Under the pieces are notes generated by a model, which made no database searches, had not been told where the DNA came from, and worked only from the letters and a program-made list of their open reading frames with translations. Of a stretch of DNA of 64,000 nucleotides, positions 27,415 to 33,687 are shown one piece after another; the stretch's first letter is position 1, and each line of letters opens with the position of its first letter. The stretch covers positions 1-64,000 of the forward strand of contig JAMPGV010000002.1 in NCBI GenBank assembly GCA_023663735.1. The letters run 5' to 3'. The stretch comes from Muribaculum sp. Its GTDB lineage: Bacteria > Bacillota > Clostridia > Lachnospirales > Lachnospiraceae. A program made the translations under genes and the position numbers.

Positions 27415-28671
27415 CTACTTGCGGCTCAGAGCGGCCGCCGTATGCGCCACATAGATCTGCCGAACCGCCTCGATGGAGCCAAGGCCTGTGATCTGTGTGT
27501 CCACACTGTCAAACTTCCCGGAAGCCTGAAACATGCTGAGCCACGAATCCTCATCCTCCCCGGCCATATCATTGTTGGCATGGTCTCCCGCCACGACCAT
27601 CAGCGGACGGAGAATGACTTTGGTAAAACCTGCCTGAGCCACCGCGTCGATCACCGCCTCGCAGGACGTCTCCTCCGGCTCTCCCTCCACCGTGCCGATA
27701 AATGCGTTGACACAGCCTATGTCCGTCAGCTGCGTCTGCATCTGACTGTAACTCACCTTGGCCGCATGGGAAGTGCCATGCCCCAGAAATACAAACGCCG
27801 CGCCGTCCTCCTGCGCATCCGCCAGACTTTCGTATCCCGCGTCCGCAACGGCCGCCGCAAGAATCGCATCCGCAACCGCAGCCTTATCCGCATTGACGAT
27901 CGACGCATCCGCGCCCACCTCGCCAAGCAGCGGCTCCGCAACCGTTACCGCGTCAAACCGATCCCGATAAGCCTCGACGGCTTCCGTCAGCTCGTCGTAC
28001 TCCGCACCGTGCATCAGATGCGTGGGCTGCACCACCAGATTCTTTACCCCGTTTGCAACCGCGCGCTCCAACGCCTGTTCCATATTGTCAATCGCTTCGC
28101 CGTCCCGCGCCTGCACATGGTTGATGATGATCTGCGCGGTGAAAGCCCTCCTCACATCCCAGTCCGGATTTGCCTCCTGTATGGCGTCCTCGACTGCCTT
28201 GATATCCTCCACGCGGCTGCTGTTGAAGGAGGTGCCGAAGCTGACCACCAGAATTTCATTTTCCCCGATACCGTCCTGATTGCGCGGGTCGTCCTTAGAA
28301 GCGTCCCCGGTATCCCTGCCGAAATAATCCGGGTCGGCGTTTTCCCCTTCCACCAATTCCTTCTGCGCATCCGTCAGCGCGTCCCACGCGGCTTTCGCCT
28401 GTGCGCACTGTGCGTCGGTGTCCGCCGTTCTCTCCTGCACATAGATTTCATCGATCAATGCCGCAACCTCGTCGGCGGCAGCCTGATCCGTATTCGTCCC
28501 GTCGTCCGCCTTGCTTTCCCCGGACTCGCTGCCGGCTTGTCCCTGCGCGTCCTCCTTCTGGTTCTCCGCGGTATTGGCCGCAGATTCGGAAGGGGTATTG
28601 GCGCATCCTGTAAACGCCAGAGAACCGGCCATGACGCCAGCCAATAAGGCAGCTGCTAATTTCTTTTTCAT
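27415..28671 (-). CDS. cbiK: exported CbiK-like sirohydrochlorin cobaltochelatase
   Basis: CbiK inserts Co2+ into sirohydrochlorin. Here residues 1-23 form a signal peptide with lipobox LAFTGC, followed by an acidic, low-complexity linker (about 25-75) and a ~60-residue spacer. The chelatase core starts around residue 138 (ILVVSFGTSFNSSR) and contains VQPTHLMHGAEYDE, VFLGHGTSHAAKVSY and RPLMVVAGDHANNDMAGE with the metal-site His residues. The family is normally cytoplasmic; periplasmic forms are known in Desulfovibrio. The gene is first behind the cobalamin riboswitch and directly precedes the importer. The exported location raises the question of whether it chelates, binds or scavenges a tetrapyrrole outside the cell. 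Confidence 0.88.
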   Translation of the reverse strand: MKKKLAAALLAGVMAGSLAFTGCANTPSESAANTAENQKEDAQGQAGSESGESKADDGTNTDQAAADEVAALIDEIYVQERTADTDAQCAQAKAAWDALTDAQKELVEGENADPDYFGRDTGDASKDDPRNQDGIGENEILVVSFGTSFNSSRVEDIKAVEDAIQEANPDWDVRRAFTAQIIINHVQARDGEAIDNMEQALERAVANGVKNLVVQPTHLMHGAEYDELTEAVEAYRDRFDAVTVAEPLLGEVGADASIVNADKAAVADAILAAAVADAGYESLADAQEDGAAFVFLGHGTSHAAKVSYSQMQTQLTDIGCVNAFIGTVEGEPEETSCEAVIDAVAQAGFTKVILRPLMVVAGDHANNDMAGEDEDSWLSMFQASGKFDSVDTQITGLGSIEAVRQIYVAHTAAALSRK

Positions 28672-28793
28672 CTTTTTGTCTCCTTTTGTCTTTTTCTAGT
28701 CTTTTAGTTTTTATTTTTTGATCTGTTTCTTCTGCCTTTTTCTTCAAAAAATTTCAAAAAGTACAATTTCAAACAATGCAAAAGAAAAAGCAT

Positions 28794-28840
28794 CAAAAAA
28801 ATCCTCTCCCACAACGAAAACGCCGTTACGGTAAAGGATT
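28794..28840 (-). terminator. intrinsic terminator of the riboswitch expression platform
   Basis: On the minus strand AATCCTTT-CC-GTAACG pairs with CGTTGT-GG-AGAGGATT (one unpaired base on each arm), followed by seven T. It lies between the cobalamin aptamer and cbiK, 123 bp before the start codon, where a B12-induced terminator would be expected. Confidence 0.8.
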
Positions 28841-28939
28841 CTACACACAATAAGCCCGCAGGAGCATCCGTAAAAATGCACCCACAGGATTCAACGTACA
28901 ACCAGTTACTCGTGGTTTGAAACAAACGTTTCCGTACAA

Positions 28940-29109
28940 CATACAGGCAGGTCTCCCGGCTTATAGATCATCACATCCGCCATCTTCCCGGTTTCCCAGT
29001 GATATATCGGCTTCTACTCCCTATTTACGGTGACGAGTTCGTACAGGATTTGCACCTGTTTCCCTTTTCACCAGACCAGCGCTTGAAGCGCGGGTCTGAC
29101 ACCTGTATG
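28940..29109 (-). ncRNA. cobalamin riboswitch aptamer
   Basis: On the minus strand the closing stem CATACAGG/CCTGTATG brackets the aptamer. The conserved core is visible: GGTGAAAAGGGAA, the AGGTGCAAATCCTG hairpin, GAAACCGGGAAG, and the B12-box AAGCCGGGAGACCTGCCTG. It precedes cbiK, the importer and the whole cobalamin synthesis locus. A strong terminator follows at 28794-28840, so control is probably by transcription attenuation when B12 is plentiful. The non-coding leader between 28841 and 28939 shows no other gene. Confidence 0.93.
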
Positions 29110-29194
29110 CGATCTATGTAATTGTCTTATCAGCATGGCATTACGGCCATCCGGCACGGGAAACGCTTTCATCAGCATTTCCCTAAATATGGAC

Positions 29195-29866
29195 TCATTG
29201 TAACATATTTGTACCAAATGTCAAGTATCCGATGGAGGGCGGGTAACCCGCAGCAGGAACTTCCGGGATTCTGTTCGGGCAATGCGTCCGGCCGCATCCA
29301 GCGCAGATCCCCTCACAACCAATCTTCTCATCCGGCGTCAGCTCGGCGACGAACGCCACGCTCTTTCTCGGCAGCATACAAAAGGCTGCGTTGCAGATGA
29401 CACGCCCGGCGGCTTCCCCCAGCAGATCCGGCAGAAGCTCCAGCGGCAGCGCTCCCCCGCCGCCCGGAAAATGATACCGGGCCACATGCCGCCGCATATT
29501 GCTCCGGATAAAACGGTTATAGGCCTCATACCCCCGCAGCAGAAGTTCTCCGGCCAGCGCCTCGATCATATAGCTCTCCGAAAGGAGTCCCTGCGTTCCG
29601 TAGCGGTCCTGCAGACGATCCACCCCGCTCCCCAGAGACATGACCACGTTCTCATATGTCCTATCGGACTCCTCCGTCTCCAAAAGCCCGGTCGGCGCTT
29701 CTTTCCGCTCCCAGAAAGCCTCCCTGCGCAGAAGCGGCAGAAGCTCCTGCGCCACAGCCCGCAGCTCCGGCATCCGAGCCTCCTCATAATGAAATTTGCC
29801 GCACACCCGCTCCAGAAAAGCGGGCGTCCGCAGTTCATCCAGTACCTCCGGGAAAAATTCCGCCAT
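29195..29866 (-). CDS. stand-alone methionine synthase reactivation-domain protein
   Basis: The ~223-residue protein resembles the vitamin B12-dependent methionine synthase activation domain found as separate proteins in clostridia. The N-terminal half is helical; a conserved stretch aligns with NVVMSLGSGVDRL, then FPGGGGALPLEL and CMLPRKSVAFVAEL. The C-terminus has cysteine pairs (CEGICAGC, C) typical of the stand-alone form. It would help reductive SAM-dependent reactivation of cob(II)alamin on a MetH lacking this domain. Start ATG 29866 has AGGAGGG upstream. It lies immediately upstream of the riboswitch and contains its promoter at the 3' end. Confidence 0.8.
   Translation of the reverse strand: MAEFFPEVLDELRTPAFLERVCGKFHYEEARMPELRAVAQELLPLLRREAFWERKEAPTGLLETEESDRTYENVVMSLGSGVDRLQDRYGTQGLLSESYMIEALAGELLLRGYEAYNRFIRSNMRRHVARYHFPGGGGALPLELLPDLLGEAAGRVICNAAFCMLPRKSVAFVAELTPDEKIGCEGICAGCGRTHCPNRIPEVPAAGYPPSIGYLTFGTNMLQ
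29197..29224 (-). promoter_or_regulatory. promoter of the cobalamin locus
   Basis: Minus strand TTGACA (29219-29224), 16 bp, TACAAT (29197-29202). The -10 touches the stop codon of the upstream gene, so the promoter is embedded in its 3' end. A GGGAAATGC/GCGTTTCCC hairpin lies in the leader before the aptamer. Confidence 0.65.
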
Positions 29867-30041
29867 CCGTCCCGCCCTCCTGAATTGATTATGACATTTA
29901 TGACATATGTCGATTATGCCGTGCAACGCAAAGTTTATACTTCAAACTGCGTCATTTCTTCCTGTGTCAGCGGTCTTTCAAGCTACTTTGATAATAATCA
30001 TCCTAATGTTCCTGCTGCTTCCTCAGCCTGCCTAAAAATAT

Positions 30042-30191
30042 TTATTGATGAGTAATTGTTTCAGCTTTTGAATATAAAAAAGCCGATATATCAATATCTT
30101 CAAAAGGGCAGAAGATCTCTTCGAGATATCTGACCGCTTGTCCAATACTGATCACATCCGCTTGACATTCAAGCTGTTCAATTAACTGCAT
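30042..30191 (-). CDS. possible 49-residue ORF in a degraded region
   Basis: A short open frame runs from ATG 30191 to TAA 30042 and overlaps the end of the disrupted gene fragment by 14 bp. Its composition looks protein-like (an acidic amphipathic pattern), but no ribosome binding site of note precedes it and I recognise no family. It may be part of the same decayed gene in another frame. The stretch 29927-30041 shows no other gene. Confidence 0.3.
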   Translation of the reverse strand: MQLIEQLECQADVISIGQAVRYLEEIFCPFEDIDISAFLYSKAETITHQ

Positions 30192-30625
30192 GGAATACTA
30201 TATCAGGCTGCGCACTTTTGTCAGTCAATTTTTTACTTGACTTGCTGACCCTGACACCATGATTGACCTCTATCCATCTTTGAATAGCTGCATAAGACGA
30301 TTGCGAAATGATATTTTCTGGAATCCGAATTGTGCAGATTGCATATTCATAAGCAGACCCTAGCGAACCGCCGGTACTTAGATGCCGTATTTTGGCATCT
30401 TATGTACCGTTGCGGTGAGGTTGGAGCGAAAGCGTGTCTGCGTTGAATGTGCAATTTGCACAATGACCTTCTACGAAATGTAGCGTTTCGCAAACATCTA
30501 AATAGCTGCATAAGTGAGAGGACAATCCGTGTCATCCTGTCCGGCATCGTACCCCGATGTGTCAAGTACAATGGCAAACATGCCCTTGTACACTGCGATG
30601 CCGTCGATTTGAACGGTGTCAGAAC
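30178..30625 (-). pseudogene. gene remnant split by the palindromic element
   Basis: On the minus strand a coding fragment (about 30625-30498) ends PLTYAAI and then meets a stop supplied by the element at 30297-30500. Beyond the element the 14-bp direct repeat restores YAAI and the frame continues QRWIEVNHGVRVSKSS to a stop at 30178. Removing the element and one repeat rejoins the frame exactly. The rejoined C-terminus recalls the tail seen after RumA/RlmD-type 23S rRNA uracil methyltransferases in clostridia (TYxxIxxYVxxxxGxxVS). The bulk of such a gene is absent, so this is a leftover fragment. Confidence 0.65.
30297..30500 (+). mobile_element. palindromic mobile element, copy 2
   Basis: This 204-bp element is flanked by the perfect 14-bp direct repeat AATAGCTGCATAAG (30283-30296 and 30501-30514). 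The ends are imperfect inverted repeats around TTGCGAAA, followed by subterminal arms ATTGTGCAGATTGC and GCAATTTGCACAAT. The core folds as ACCGC-GGTAC-GATGCC, loop, GGCATC-GTACC-GCGGT, plus the mini-hairpin GC-GAAA-GC and a GCAGAC/GTCTGC stem. Near the right end an extra CTAC/GTAG hairpin is present. It interrupts a coding sequence, which shows that it moved. It has no transposase, so it would need one in trans. Confidence 0.88.
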
Positions 30626-30667
30626 AGAGTTCAAAGAAAATCTGAACTCTGTTCGACCGTTTTGATT
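30613..30667. repeat. inverted repeat downstream of ssrA
   Basis: A 12-bp perfect stem (minus strand GAACAGAGTTCA / TGAACTCTGTTC) with a short AT-rich loop, extended outward by partly complementary AACGGT/ACCGTT arms. No T-run follows, so it is not a clear terminator. It may be part of the island remnant next to ssrA. Confidence 0.55.
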
Positions 30668-30671
30668 TAAA

Positions 30672-30743
30672 TGGAGTAGACGGGAGTCTGAACCCAACGG
30701 GTTCGACTCGCCGAGTTGCTTTACGAGTGGAGTAGACGGGAGT
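30672..30743. other. att-like duplication of the tmRNA 3' end
   Basis: The 16-bp sequence TGGAGTAGACGGGAGT at the ssrA 3' end (30728-30743) recurs at 30672-30687. Between them lies GAACCC/GGGTTC, a partial T-arm copy. Duplicated ssrA 3' ends typically mark integration of islands and prophages. No integrase is near, so this is read as a scar or very small remnant. Confidence 0.6.
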
Positions 30744-31138
30744 CGAACCCGTGTCCAAAAGCCCATTCCCTGTACTTCTACTATCATAGTCCGTTATTGT
30801 GGAGATACTTGCGCAAGCAAGTTTCTCCTCTTCCCTCATTTGGTCGGAAACGAACAGCCGGCCAAAATCAGTAGCTTCATGATACGCCCATGTGCGCAAA
30901 GCTTAACACATGTCGTTTCTCACATCGTCGATGCCCGGATTCCGAAGTGTGAGTGCCCCGGAGCGGACAAGCCGCCTGAGGCGGCGTCACCTACAGCTTA
31001 GGCTGAAACTAGTTCAGCTTAGGCTGCAAGTGCATACTGATAATTGTCTTCAGCGTTTAGTTTAAGTTTGCCATTTAACGCATTGCGTGCGGATAGCTTC
31101 TCCAGCTGCAAGACCCCTGTCGAAACCTTTACTACCCC
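30728..31138 (-). ncRNA. ssrA: tmRNA
   Basis: tmRNA rescues stalled ribosomes together with SmpB. On the minus strand the RNA begins GGGGTAGTAAAGGTTTCGAC and ends with the T-arm GGGTTCGACTCCCGTCTACTCCA; the 5' GGGGTAG pairs with the 3' CTACTCC. The CCA end is not encoded. The tag reading frame ends in AEDNYQYALAA followed by TAA, with a resume codon probably GCG ahead of LNGKLKLN. A stem-rich segment (GCCGCCTCAGGCGGC) and pseudoknot regions follow. SmpB and RNase R are encoded 2-5 kb upstream. Confidence 0.95.
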
Positions 31139-31204
31139 ATATTTATGAAATTGTCAGAAAGCGGATCCGGCATGACAGACCCGCAATTCCTGTTTGGTAA
31201 CGCA

Positions 31205-31233
31205 ATTATACCAACTATACCTGCTCTCGTCAA
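31205..31233 (-). promoter_or_regulatory. ssrA promoter
   Basis: Minus strand TTGACG (31228-31233), 17 bp, perfect TATAAT (31205-31210). Transcription would start about 60 nt before the mature tmRNA 5' end, leaving a leader for RNase P to remove. Confidence 0.8.
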
Positions 31234-31237
31234 CACC

Positions 31238-31285
31238 CTTTTTGGGTTTTTCCATTTACCACTTTTTGGGGTTTTTCATTTGCCA
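31238..31285. repeat. two 24-bp AT-rich repeats upstream of the ssrA promoter
   Basis: Adjacent 24-bp units (31238-31261 and 31262-31285) match at 21 positions and carry A-tracts on the minus strand. They sit directly upstream of the ssrA -35, as an UP-element or regulator site would. Confidence 0.7.
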
Positions 31286-31299
31286 ATGTTCTCAAATTT

Positions 31300-33030
31300 T
31301 TACGAAATCTTCTTGGCCTTAATCATCTTCTTGTTTTCATACATACGGACGTCTGCCTGCTGGTATACGTCCATCAGCATCTCTTTCTCCCGGAGCTTGT
31401 CATAGACCGCATAGCCGCTGGCGATACTGATGCGAAAAGGCCGCCCCTCCACAGTGTTGTACTCATCCATAGCCCTGGTAAAATCGGCAATGACCTTTTC
31501 ACAGCGCTCAGTCACATCCTCGCCGCACAGGATACCCACAAACTCGTCGCCGCCGATCCTGTAACAGGCGCCTTCCGCTGCTTCCACTGCAGTCTTGATG
31601 ATTTCCGCGCTGCATACCAGCAGCTCATCTCCCCTCTGATGGCCCTGATTGTCATTTACAAGCTTCAAATCGTTTACATCGAACATCACAATGGCAATTC
31701 CGGAAAGCTGCTGTTTTTCCTTTTCGAGTTCCACCAGCCGCTCCTGAAAAGCCGTCCGGTTGCCGATACCCGTCAGGCCGTCCCGATAGGCGAGCTGGCT
31801 GACAAACTCCGACTGCACCCCGAGTTTTACCGCATTGATCATCTTCTCGAGGCTGGAGCTTCCGTAACACAGTATGAAAATCAACAGCCCGATGCGCACA
31901 AACATGGCGCTGTCGGTGTTATTGCCCATATAATACCTTATAATATCAATTCCCGTGGCGAAACAAATCCCCATGAGTCCGATGGTTCTCAAAGCCTTAT
32001 AGATGTTCCTGATTTTACTTTTCCCCGCCCGATAGGCGTTCTTCAGAATAGAATACAGCAGGAGGGCGGCTGAGATCGCCAGTATAATATGGGAAAAGGT
32101 CAGCGTCTCATGATAATCCATCACCCCTGTAAAATGCAGGGCTGTGCAGATGACAAACTCCGCCGCGGACAGTCCGCAAATCCCAGAAACTATCACTTTG
32201 TGTTGAAAGCCGAAGGCTGCGTCCAGATAAAGCACCAGCGGAATCGGAATCATAATCAAAGAACAACAGGACAGTGTCTGCAGCAGTCTGCTGTCGTCGG
32301 TATAAAACTGTAGCAGATTCGTCTCCGACAGGCACCAGATGGCGATGCTGATGGCGAACAGCCCCAGATAAAGCAGCTCGTGATTTTTATGCATCTGCAG
32401 ATTCGCCGGGATATCGGCAATAATCAGCAGCAGCCCCGCAAACAGCATGAGCAGACAGGTGGAAAATGCCACCGCCTTGCCGGTAAAAGTGCCGACAATC
32501 TGCCCTTGTGCCGCTCCCAGATAGAGATTGTCTATACATGCCCTGCCGTTCTCATACACGGTATGAAAACGCAGCTCCACAACTTTGCCCGCATCACTGT
32601 GGTAAAGCGGGACATAATTCCATCTCGTGCCGGAAGATTTATTGTAGACACTGCTCACCCGGAGCTTCGGCTCATAGCGCAGTTCTCCGTCCACATACAC
32701 CTGATAATTAATATTTTTGGTCCGAAAACAAAGGGACATCCCCTCCCCCATGTCATCCGGCAGACTGTGATAGACACGCTGTTCCCGATAGGGTTCCACA
32801 GAAGGAATTTTATTTAAATGGCCGACGTCCGCCGCGCTGCCATCCTCCAGATACCATCCCTCGTCAAAGGCAATATTGCCCTCGGAGAGTACATCCGTCG
32901 GCGACTTCCCCTTGTTGACCACCGCAGCCCATATCAGCAGGAACAAAAAGAAGGCGGCCATAATCGCATAAATCATGTGATAAAGTCGATTTTTCTTTAT
33001 GTTTGTGGTTTCTATCCCGGTTCTGCTCAT
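31300..33030 (-). CDS. membrane-bound GGDEF diguanylate cyclase
   Basis: The ~576-residue protein has an N-terminal membrane helix (about 15-40), an extracytoplasmic beta-rich domain (about 45-190, with LCFRTKNINYQVYVDGEL) resembling 7TMR-DISM extracellular domains, seven or eight further helices (about 195-400) and a C-terminal GGDEF domain. The active site reads RIGGDEFVGIL and DGLTGIGNRTAF precedes it, so cyclic di-GMP synthesis is expected. I prefer ATG 33030 with GGAG upstream; the in-frame ATG at 33069 lies about ten bases from the predicted transcription start. It sits between smpB and ssrA. Confidence 0.88.
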   Translation of the reverse strand: MSRTGIETTNIKKNRLYHMIYAIMAAFFLFLLIWAAVVNKGKSPTDVLSEGNIAFDEGWYLEDGSAADVGHLNKIPSVEPYREQRVYHSLPDDMGEGMSLCFRTKNINYQVYVDGELRYEPKLRVSSVYNKSSGTRWNYVPLYHSDAGKVVELRFHTVYENGRACIDNLYLGAAQGQIVGTFTGKAVAFSTCLLMLFAGLLLIIADIPANLQMHKNHELLYLGLFAISIAIWCLSETNLLQFYTDDSRLLQTLSCCSLIMIPIPLVLYLDAAFGFQHKVIVSGICGLSAAEFVICTALHFTGVMDYHETLTFSHIILAISAALLLYSILKNAYRAGKSKIRNIYKALRTIGLMGICFATGIDIIRYYMGNNTDSAMFVRIGLLIFILCYGSSSLEKMINAVKLGVQSEFVSQLAYRDGLTGIGNRTAFQERLVELEKEKQQLSGIAIVMFDVNDLKLVNDNQGHQRGDELLVCSAEIIKTAVEAAEGACYRIGGDEFVGILCGEDVTERCEKVIADFTRAMDEYNTVEGRPFRISIASGYAVYDKLREKEMLMDVYQQADVRMYENKKMIKAKKIS

Positions 33031-33080
33031 CTTCGTTTCTCCAGTCCGTCCAGCTCGGTTTTTTCTCATGTATGCATTTT

Positions 33081-33109
33081 ATTCTAACATATAAATCCGA
33101 AAAACACAA
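33081..33109 (-). promoter_or_regulatory. promoter of the GGDEF gene
   Basis: Minus strand TTGTGT (33104-33109), 17 bp, TAGAAT (33081-33086). It lies in the gap after smpB and supports the downstream ATG at 33030. Confidence 0.5.
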
Positions 33110-33219
33110 ATCGCCGAAACAATCGCAATCCCTGCGACTGCAGCAAAAGCAATTCTCAGCCGGATACCGGGTGGCCTAAACCGCTATCAGCACACATCAT
33201 GCTTCCTCCGATTGGCGCG

Positions 33220-33687
33220 TCACAGATTCCGCACCTTGAACTCCCGCTCCGCCTCTCTTCTGGCGTCCTTCTTGGCGATGCTCTCCCGCTTGTCATAGAG
33301 CTTCTTGCCCCGGGCCAGCCCGATTTCCACCTTGACTCTGCCCTGCTTGAAATAGACTTTCAGCGGCACCAGCGTATAGCCTTTTTCCTTGATCCTTCCC
33401 TCCAGCCGGTCGATCTCCCGGCGGTGCATCAGAAGCTTCTTGACGCGCAGCGGGTCTTTGTTGAACAGATTTCCCTTCTCATAGGGACTCACATGCATCC
33501 CATAGACGAACACTTCCCCGTTCTCGATGCGTATAAAACTTTCCTTGATACTGCATTTTCCCATGCGCATGGATTTGACTTCCGTGCCGTGCAGAGCCAC
33601 CCCGGCCTCATAGCTCTCCTCAATGAAATAATCGTGATACGCCTTCTTATTGTTGGCGATCAGTTTCTCCGTCTCTGTCTTTGCCAT
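33220..33687 (-). CDS. smpB: SsrA-binding protein SmpB
   Basis: SmpB binds tmRNA and brings it to stalled ribosomes. The 155-residue product has the family sequence [27 protein letters not shown] in outline, [20 protein letters not shown] near the C-terminus and the basic tail. Start ATG 33687 has GGAGGAACC directly upstream and overlaps the end of rnr by 41 bp. Its RNA partner ssrA is 2 kb downstream. Confidence 0.96.
   Translation of the reverse strand: MAKTETEKLIANNKKAYHDYFIEESYEAGVALHGTEVKSMRMGKCSIKESFIRIENGEVFVYGMHVSPYEKGNLFNKDPLRVKKLLMHRREIDRLEGRIKEKGYTLVPLKVYFKQGRVKVEIGLARGKKLYDKRESIAKKDARREAEREFKVRNL

Noticed and set aside
28704..28925. 73-codon frame in the riboswitch leader upstream of cbiK
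   Set aside because: It spans the terminator and lies between the aptamer and cbiK. No ribosome binding site and no protein-like conservation are visible.
30347..30899. Open frames spanning the mobile element and the tmRNA 3' half
   Set aside because: They are read through ssrA and the element. The RNA gene and the disrupted fragment explain this DNA better.
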